Positions 39,571-64,000 of a stretch of DNA of 64,000 bases are shown one piece after another. This stretch comes from Lampris incognitus (taxonomy: Eukaryota; Chordata; Actinopteri; Lampriformes; Lampridae). The stretch's first letter is position 1. Each line of letters opens with the position of its first letter. The stretch is from NCBI RefSeq assembly GCF_029633865.1, contig NC_079224.1:20670728-20734727 (forward strand). Direction: 5' to 3'. The position numbers and the translations under genes are program-made. The notes beneath the pieces are model-generated. The model made no database searches, was not told where the DNA came from, and saw nothing but the letters and a program-made list of their open reading frames with translations.

Positions 39571-41005
39571 CTGTAACCTTGCTTTTACTCCTGAAATGGC
39601 CCCCCTGTCTCTGGAAGTATTTCTGATACATCTCAGTCAGTGGATCTACTACCACCGGTACATGATTCACTCTAGACCAGTCTAACTTTAAGAACTGGAT
39701 CCAGTTTCTACCCATCAGTGTTGGCCCATGTCCCTTACACACTAACAAAGATAGCTGTTCTGTTTGCTCCCCACACTGTACTTTCACTTGGAATTTACCC
39801 AACAATAGAATCGGCTCTGAAGAATAAGTTTTTAAACTTACATCACATGGCATTAGTTTACACTTGCTAAACCTCTGTCTGTACAGTTTCTCATTTATGA
39901 TACTCATGGCTGCGCCTGTATCTACCTCCATTTTGATCTTTACACCATTACATCTCACCATGACCATATATGGTCTGACATATTCATTATCATTTTTAGG
40001 CCTACCGGTAACGGCAAACAACCCCAAGTCTTTTTCAGTCCCTGTTACCTCAATGATGGTCAGCTTGTGGGTTTTGTTGGAGGCCCTGTAGTCCTCATCA
40101 TCAGTCTCTTCCTCCGATGCACTTTGCTGCTCGTGGGGAGACTCCTCCCTGGTGATGTAGCGAGTCTGCCTCTCTGCAGGATTTGCCCTCCTGCTCGTCC
40201 TAGGTCCCCGTCTGGAGCTGCCGCCTTGGTTGGCCGTCTCCGACTCCGATGATGCAGTGGACCTGCACGCCCTCTCCAAATTGCCCTTCCGGTTGCAGGC
40301 TCTGCACTGGAACTCTTTGTACCTGCATGTCGCTGCTTGATGTCCCTCTCCGAGGCACCGGTAGCACGCCGTGTCCCTGGCGCCCTTTTTCATGTCGTGT
40401 GCCGCGTTTCCGCGCGCACTGGCGCTCCCTTTGTAGCTGCTGGCTCTCACAATGTCTGTTCTCAGCGGAGCTTGCTGGAACGCTCTAAGACTCGTGGATG
40501 TGCACTCAAAATTGTTCACCGTGTCCATCACTTTAGACCAGTTTAGCTCTTGTCCATAAGCAGCACTCAACAGCTTAGTTCTCAGCTCTTTACTACTGAT
40601 ACCATATACTAGCTGATCTCTCAGTTCTTCTAGCGTCGCGCCAAATGCGCAAGAGGCTGCTAACCCTTTTAGCGCGGCAACATACTCGGCTAGAGACTCA
40701 CCACTTTGTTGCTTGCGGGCACGGAAGCTATAACGTTCGCTAAGGACATTCTTCTTTGGCACATAAAAGTCCCTCAATGCTTTAAAAATATCAGCTAATG
40801 GCGTTTCCGATGGCTTCTTTGGCGCTACCAAGTCAGTCAGTAAAGTGAAAATCTTTGCACCCACCACGGATAGGAACACAGCCCGTTGCTTCCCCTCCTC
40901 AATCCCGTTGGCCTCGATAAACTGTGCAAAACGATCCTCGTACGTGCTGAAGCTTTCGTTAGCCTCGTTGAAGCACAGACCCGACTCACTGCTAAACACA
41001 GCCAT
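39563..41005 (-). CDS. Gypsy E gag-protease ORF, 480 aa
   Basis: ATG at 41005, 141 bp inside the 5' LTR. Gag core: STYEDRFAQFIEANGIEEGK, LRDFYVPKKNVLSERYSFRA, then SLAEYVAALKGLAASCAFG. Zinc knuckle region: CYRCLGEGHQAATC and CRACNRKGNLERAC, the second with an Asn-Leu where His is usual. Retropepsin: KMEVDTGAAMSIINEKLY near residue 365 and GPTLMGRNWIQFLKLDW near 435. The frame closes at TAG just after TGG, and pol follows in another frame. Confidence 0.9.
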   Translation of the reverse strand: MAVFSSESGLCFNEANESFSTYEDRFAQFIEANGIEEGKQRAVFLSVVGAKIFTLLTDLVAPKKPSETPLADIFKALRDFYVPKKNVLSERYSFRARKQQSGESLAEYVAALKGLAASCAFGATLEELRDQLVYGISSKELRTKLLSAAYGQELNWSKVMDTVNNFECTSTSLRAFQQAPLRTDIVRASSYKGSASARGNAAHDMKKGARDTACYRCLGEGHQAATCRYKEFQCRACNRKGNLERACRSTASSESETANQGGSSRRGPRTSRRANPAERQTRYITREESPHEQQSASEEETDDEDYRASNKTHKLTIIEVTGTEKDLGLFAVTGRPKNDNEYVRPYMVMVRCNGVKIKMEVDTGAAMSIINEKLYRQRFSKCKLMPCDVSLKTYSSEPILLLGKFQVKVQCGEQTEQLSLLVCKGHGPTLMGRNWIQFLKLDWSRVNHVPVVVDPLTEMYQKYFQRQGGHFRSKSKVTGG

Positions 41006-41124
41006 TTCGTGACTGACGTTGCTAGTTGCTCCTTTGCTTGCTAGCTAGCGCGTTGCTCCGGTTAGCTCTCTCTTCTCTCACACCTTTTTCTCCGTCTCAG
41101 AAGAAAAAGTTTTAGTGGAAAAAC

Positions 41125-41145
41125 GAATCCCCCTCGTCGCCAGTA
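41125..41145 (-). promoter_or_regulatory. Primer-binding site of gypsy E, tRNA-Ser-like
   Basis: Next to the 5' LTR the minus strand reads CTGGCGACGAGGGGGATTCG. TGGCGACGAG is complementary to the CCA-bearing 3' end of vertebrate tRNA-Ser(GCU), with a short length difference further in. Confidence 0.6.
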
Positions 41146-41384
41146 TTGCGTTCTTATTGACAAAGTACCCGGAGATGACTTTATGTAAAGGAGCTTTTAT
41201 TCATATCTCTCGGCTGTACATGTCCACCTGACTGTCAAGGCATTGGAGAGCGCAGTTCTGGGTTTTGGCGCTTTTTCACCTAATATTTATCTTTCTGGGC
41301 GGGGTTACATCCGGTCAACAACATGTAAACAATAAGTAGTTCCGTATCAACAGTGAATGATAGAACATTTATCAATACACAACA
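41146..41384 (-). repeat. 5' LTR of gypsy E
   Basis: 239 bp. Compared with the 3' copy it has an extra CATGTAAACA-like insertion near 41325 and several substitutions. Confidence 0.93.
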
Positions 41385-41389
41385 CGAAC

Positions 41390-44300
41390 AGTATAAAATA
41401 ACATAACGTTTCTTGTCTCAGGGTACAGCTGTGGACTACCTGTGGTCCTTGGTTTTAATACTAAAACCACTATTCATAGATTAAGCCCCTTTATATCCAT
41501 TTCACCCATGGCAACAGAAATGCCGCAATACTCGTCACGCTTCGTTTAACATTAATTAGTCTATCAAGGTAATCCGCTGAGAAATCAGTTAGTTGCAATT
41601 CATCTGAGTGTGACTGCCACTTTTTAGGCTCAGCTTGATATCTGGTCCAATCAAACACTGGCAAGAGGAGGTGGGAAAGAAAGCCAAAACTAGTGAAAGC
41701 GGGGTAAAAAATAGTTAATTCTTTAATAAAAAATACATCTATAAATCCGGCAGCACAAACTTTTCTTACACAATTCCATCAACCCAGGGAGAGAGGGAAG
41801 AAAAACAACAAAAGCAAACTGTACAAAAAATGATGGGAATAAAACCGTTTCTGGGAAGCAAATGCATAGATAAAAAAAATTCAACAAAAACAACAGCCAA
41901 ACAGTGATCCCTAAAAAAAAAAAGAACAAGTAGAGTTTCCAAAGAAAGTGGAGATTAGGACTACAGGAACCCCAACAGGCAGGGCTCTACTACATCAGAG
42001 CTTGAACAATAGAGTGAAAGCACATTGGTTTGGGTTGATGGTGACACCACAAGGTTCACTTCAGTCATTCTAAGACATCTACAGCAGCTTGGTATAGGAG
42101 AGAAAAACAATTCAACGAACAAACAAAAACATCCGATAAAAGTTGCTGATGAGCACTGACAAGAGATTAGCTTTGCCATCCCTCTTATCCCATCTTTAAT
42201 CACTGAAAGGTAATTGAGAAGTCAAGCTTCTATAAAAGCTAAAGAAACAACTTTTACCCAACGCTGAGGACACAAACTGCGTCACCAGACACCTTATACT
42301 CAAAACACTCAAGTGAATTGATTCGACAATGGGCAGCGTTTCCTTTTTTTGGTCATAGAATTATTGGATAATGTTGCCATGCAGCAATGGAAAGCGCTAT
42401 ATTTACAACTGGATGGTATTGACTGGTGTACTTATGAAGAGGTTACAGGTTTCTCTAGCAGCCATTTCGGACACAGGAAAATAAACTTTACTTGAGGCCA
42501 CATCAAGAACATACACCCTTGACAATTGTATTTCAAGTGAGATTCACATGCCCGTTACCCCTTGATTCACCCTTTACGCACACAGATATAAAGGCCCGGT
42601 GTGACAAAAAATGCACTTTATAAGAAGCCCTGTGAGATTTTCTGCCCACTTTGGCTCTGATCAAAGCTTTCAAATTGGTTTGGGTTCGCCATGCCGACTT
42701 GTAGCGAGGGTGGTCGGGTTCAAAAACGCCAGCAGCATCTACGCTTGGAAAGTTCACGTCCGGTCACGTACTGCAGTCGGGCTCAGTCAAGCACAGAGGT
42801 CATGTGGATGCCCTTTGATATTATCACCCTCTTTCAATTACACTGCATTTAAAGTGATATGAAAAAGAACCTTACCCAACCTTATCAGCTGGAACAGACC
42901 CAAGCAGATCGACACTGTGCCAGCTTTTTTTTTTATCTTTGAAACGTCTTTTTTTTTTTTAAAAAAAACATGTAAAAAGTTCAGAACATAAGTGGTGACC
43001 AAGCAAAAAAAAAAAATCACTGCTGACTGTAACAAGACCTTTAAAAGGAAAAACAAAATAGCCAACATAAAAAGTGCACCCTGGTGTACCTTTTCCTTTG
43101 TAAATCACTGCCTCTGAGGGCACGTCAGGGGACAGTTTCTGCATGTTGGCGTGAATGTCTTGCTGTCGCTAACAGCCTTTGTGCTCCAGGCACATGCATG
43201 AAAAAAAAAAGGAAAATAAAAACAACAAGCTGGCAGGACAGCTTTCAGCTGATGCACAGTAGTTCTTGTATAGGCAAAGTGCTTAGAAAGAAAGGAAGAA
43301 GACGAGCAAGTAAATCTGGGACATGGGAACTTTCCTCTGAGAGTGGGTGGCCCCTTTTTTGGTGGCCCATATATTCGTAGACCGGTTCCTCAATTCAGAG
43401 AGAATACATTAAAATCAAATTTGGCTTGTCCAGTAAGGTATCAAGGAGAAAACTTTTTTTTTCTGCCAATATCTTTCGCTGAACAAGTTTTGAACTAAAA
43501 TATATATATAAAAAAAAAGAAAAGACATAAATCAGAAGAAAACATACCAATATATTCGACATACAGAATAGTCACCAAAAATACATTAAACCTCTTTTTT
43601 TAATGTACTGTATACTGCGTGTGTGAATGCCGATTCTTCTGTAGATCTTGAAGAAACTGAAAACCGCTCTGCTGGTAAATAAGAAAAAAGTTGGACCAGC
43701 TTTTTTCTCCTCTGATTTTCTACATTTAGGTCAGCACCAGCCTACGCTGACCTTCGATTTCTAGTATAATGAGAGCATCATAGCTTGAAGAGATGAAACA
43801 ATACAAGGATGCTAGCCAATTTTCCTCAACCAACTCATGCAAGTATAAAACCCCCCTAAGTGACAGAGGTAAATGTTCTTGACTGTGGAGCAACTCTGAT
43901 GGCTGCACAGTATTTACTTTTAGCACCACCATAGGATTTCAGGAGCTGTCGACATAAGGAAATAATATCCCAAGTTTTCAGTATCAGGAACTGTCAACAG
44001 GCAAAACTGTTCTTGAACAAAACGGTGTTGAACACGGAATGAAACAATATTTGTTGTCTACTTTATTGTGTACTGTGCAAGGAGCATGTTTTGTATGCTA
44101 GGATCTCAGCACCAGCTATCGCCAAAGGGTGGTACGAGCCTCCGCGAGCAAGTGGTACTGGATTGCCTTTTCACAGATTCCCAGAGTGATTTGTTAGAAA
44201 AAATTACAAAATTAGAAATGAAAATCCCCTTCGATTGTGAAATGTCACGCCAGAAGATTAGAAGTTTTCAGTCAAACAACTCCGATACTTGGCATTTCAT

Positions 44301-45580
44301 TTTTTTGGCATGCTGATGCTAAACATGGAGTGTTGAGTTATCTTGTGACCGCTTTAGCAGAGATTTGACTTTTTAACAAAGTGCTATCTTGTGCTACTCA
44401 GCTAACTGTGGGACGTTCTCACCTCTTACTACTCACTTCTCAACTGATGCTCCATTGTCATTGACCACATACAGAGGGAAAATGTAATTGTGGAGTTGGT
44501 CATCAGCATAACTGTGGCAGTGATGGTTAGCAGTGAGTGGATCTTACAGAAGGAGTCTCATGGCACCCAGGATCTGTGACTATGTAGACTTTTTGTTGGG
44601 GTGATATGATGCATTGAGCGCCCACAGCTCCAAGCCTGGTCTTGGCTAGGTGAAAAAACAGAGTTGGAACTGGCTCACTCAGTGTCTTTGTAGAATAAGT
44701 TGGGTATTTATCATGGCCATCAAGCTTCTTTTTTTTTTAAAAGAGAGTGGAGTGGGCATATAGTGCAACTCAGACTGTAACTTCTGAATCAGAGCCATGT
44801 CAATCTAATTCATGGGAGCCTCATCCCACAGGTTGGGTTTCTGTATGTATGATGAGAATGAATGAAGCCATGGTGTAGTCCATTATTTCGTGCTGGTTCA
44901 CTTGAATCCTCTGTACTTAGATCCTGGTCTTCTAAATTGGCTGTGTGTCCGAAAAGCCAAAACAGGAAGGCCAGGAGCAGACTCCAACCCCTCAGGTTGA
45001 CTTTTTGTTGAGGATTAAGTTCAACCTATGCCACAGCTGTCAAAGGATATCTGTCACCGTCTGCTAAAAGTAAAAAAAAGAAATTATTATATTAGAAAAA
45101 TTACAGTAAATTTTAAAATATATCTTCCTAATTTAAAGGATAAGGAGCTTTGGATTTTGTTGACTTTGTGTGCCTCTGTGGACAAAAGTGGTTGTGTTTT
45201 GTGGAAGAACAACCATTTTGCATAAGCATTGCCCCTTGTCGCAATGGATCTACATTCACTCTGTGGTAGCGCACACATGATTTTAAAAGACAAGAATGAC
45301 AGATTTAATGGTGTTTTGGAGAAACAGCTGTTGGTAAGCTAGACAGAGATGATGTATAATCCATCTCTAATTGTGGCTATCCCATCTGTGTGCTGTAATC
45401 CAACCAATGGACAAGCATTTGGAATCATTACATACCTATAGCAATATCTAATCTTCTTGCTGGCCATCTCATTTGCTTATGTCGGTCATAGAGGCATCGA
45501 AATTAATTTGCGACTAATAAATAACGAGTAAAAAACTCCTTGTAGCAGCTTTAACTTGTACCTATCCGAAGTAGATACTT
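41390..45580. other. Gene-poor stretch downstream of tnk2
   Basis: There is no conserved coding sequence on either strand. Because tnk2 is transcribed toward this region, part of it may be 3' UTR. Several TTTATT words (AATAAA on the minus strand) occur, but I cannot choose a poly(A) site. The sequence is AT-rich with short homopolymer runs and no clear transposon. Confidence 0.5.
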
Positions 45581-45589
45581 ATTACTGTT

Positions 45590-46500
45590 ATTGCAACATG
45601 CAATAATCGTTATGCTCTGTTTACATTCAAATGACCATTTAGACCATCTAAATTACCATATCTGTCCAAGCTCCTCAGAACGGTCATTCTTCACCAGCTG
45701 TTGCCTTTCCTTAACCAACATAAAATTCTACACAAATTCCAACCAGCTTTGGTCTTTACAGAGTAGAGTCCCACCAACGGCAGCTGTTGGATAATTGTTT
45801 CTCACTGCAGACTCTGGAAATTGTGTCGTCTTGGTGCTGCTTGGGCCTTGGGCAGCCTTAAACACAGTACATCATGTACATCATGCCATTTTGATCGACT
45901 GGCCTACAAACTCAAGTGTCAGCAATAGAATCTACTCTGTCAGTTTGGGTAATCTCTTCTCCTCTATGGTCGGTTTTCCTCCTGTAGGGTTAAACAAGGG
46001 TCAATATTTCTACTCATCCTCCCCTCAATCTACAGTGTATGCGTACAGCGTCCGAGTCATATTATCTGGAAATGCAACTTTATCTCCCTTTGAAAAAAAA
46101 AAGAAACATGACTAACACAGGCTGAACAGTGTTAGGGGCTGTCTTGAGGACATTAAATGTTGGATGGCTCAAAATTTCCTCCGACTAAATGAGATCTAAT
46201 CTTAAATAGCCCTGTTGCCCCTTTCAAATCCTCAAAATTAAGTGCTGATACCGCGGGCAAACTCGCCGATCTTTATTATGCCCTGTGCCAAGAGCTTATG
46301 GGGTGTTTTTTGATGCCGCCTTTATGAGTAGGTTGACACTGTTGTTAAATCAAATTCCTATTAGCTTCATGTCGTCTGCAAAATAAAGTCTCAGAGACCT
46401 AGACAGTCACCCATGGCCAAATCCCATCCCAATTAGACTATTGTAATTATCTTTCTGTTGGCATTAGCCTGTCAGAGGCTATCCCACACCACCCGCCCTC
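45590..46500 (+). mobile_element. Degenerate L2/CR1-type LINE fragment
   Basis: Plus-strand frames give LVLLGPWAALNTVHHV, then ILIDWPTN and VSNRIYSVSLGNLFSSM, which align with the SAAFDTVDH and SYLxxRxxxV segments of LINE reverse transcriptase. A later piece near 46135 matches the segment after YADD. The frame is broken throughout, including a stop before the first motif. It lies just beyond the last tnk2 coding exon on the opposite strand. Confidence 0.6.
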
Positions 46501-46530
46501 TCTCTCCAACATGTAATTTTGAAAGGAGAA

Positions 46531-64000
<17,470 letters not shown>

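Larger units (their letters stand above)
35778..41384 (-). mobile_element. Ty3/gypsy element E, nearly complete
   Basis: LTRs at 35778-36010 (3') and 41146-41384 (5') flank gag and pol on the minus strand. The 5-bp TSD is CGAAC (35773-35777, 41385-41389). The LTRs differ by several substitutions and small indels, so this copy is older than B and D. A primer site for tRNA-Ser is next to the 5' LTR. A solo LTR sits between the pol end and the 3' LTR, and integrase has a frameshift. Confidence 0.95.

Noticed and set aside
42533..43144. Several ORFs of 60-83 codons
   Set aside because: They overlap on both strands, are rich in homopolymer runs and lack any recognisable domain.
45027..45300. Short ORFs on both strands downstream of tnk2
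   Set aside because: AT-rich frames of fewer than 70 codons without conserved residues or splice context.

Overview
The window looks like nuclear DNA of a teleost fish. It has compact GT-AG introns, many (GT)n/(GA)n/(AT)n microsatellites, recurrent TAGC/AACGTTAGC motifs, and a mixture of transposons typical of ray-finned fish: Tc1/mariner, Ty3/gypsy, hAT, THAP-DDE (ISL2EU-like), L2/CR1, RTE and L1 LINEs, and tRNA-derived SINEs. There are no prokaryotic operons, rRNA genes or CRISPR arrays.

The only ordinary host gene I can support is on the minus strand, 62771 down to 46531: tnk2 (ACK1), the Cdc42-associated non-receptor tyrosine kinase. Thirteen coding exons with matching phases give 1022 residues: most of the kinase domain from the VAVK lysine onward, then SH3, CRIB, a clathrin-box and PPAY region, a long proline-rich/Mig6-homology exon, and the C-terminal UBA exons with a stop. 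The promoter and the exons for the N-terminal helical region and glycine loop lie beyond base 64000. Its introns hold two SINEs, a 5'-truncated LINE, a MITE, a small transposon fragment with an ORF and a 177-bp (GA)n tract.

Bases 1-41400 are almost entirely transposable elements, many with ends that can be fixed to the base from target-site duplications (TSDs). In order: a possible solo LTR (884-1393); an RTE-like LINE end with a 29-bp TSD (2074-2476); a deletion derivative that keeps the 5' exons of both genes of a THAP/SWIM transposon (2889-4270); a SINE; a complete Tc1-like transposon with an intact transposase (5712-6931); L2 and L1 LINE fragments (8393-11985); gypsy remnant A (11986-13440); a multi-exon transposon fragment with a BED-like finger (13441-15585); a young, internally deleted gypsy B (15586-19662).

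Bases 20125-33120 form a deep nest. Gypsy C was split by a hAT element, which itself carries a solo LTR, and by a THAP-DDE transposon, which carries a young gypsy D in its first intron. Next come an inverted pair of tRNA-like SINEs, a solo LTR (34121-34555), a decayed Tc1 copy and gypsy E (35778-41384), which holds another solo LTR. From 41385 to 46530 is gene-poor sequence, part of which could be tnk2 3' UTR.

The most unusual observations are the two-gene deletion derivative near 3-4 kb, a duplicated segment at 28.5-29.2 kb in which one copy appears to lack an intron present in the other, the insertion stack, and transposons placed within about 20 bp of tnk2 splice donors. I found no clearly new biological system. 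Names of transposon families come from recognising protein motifs by eye, not from a database search.
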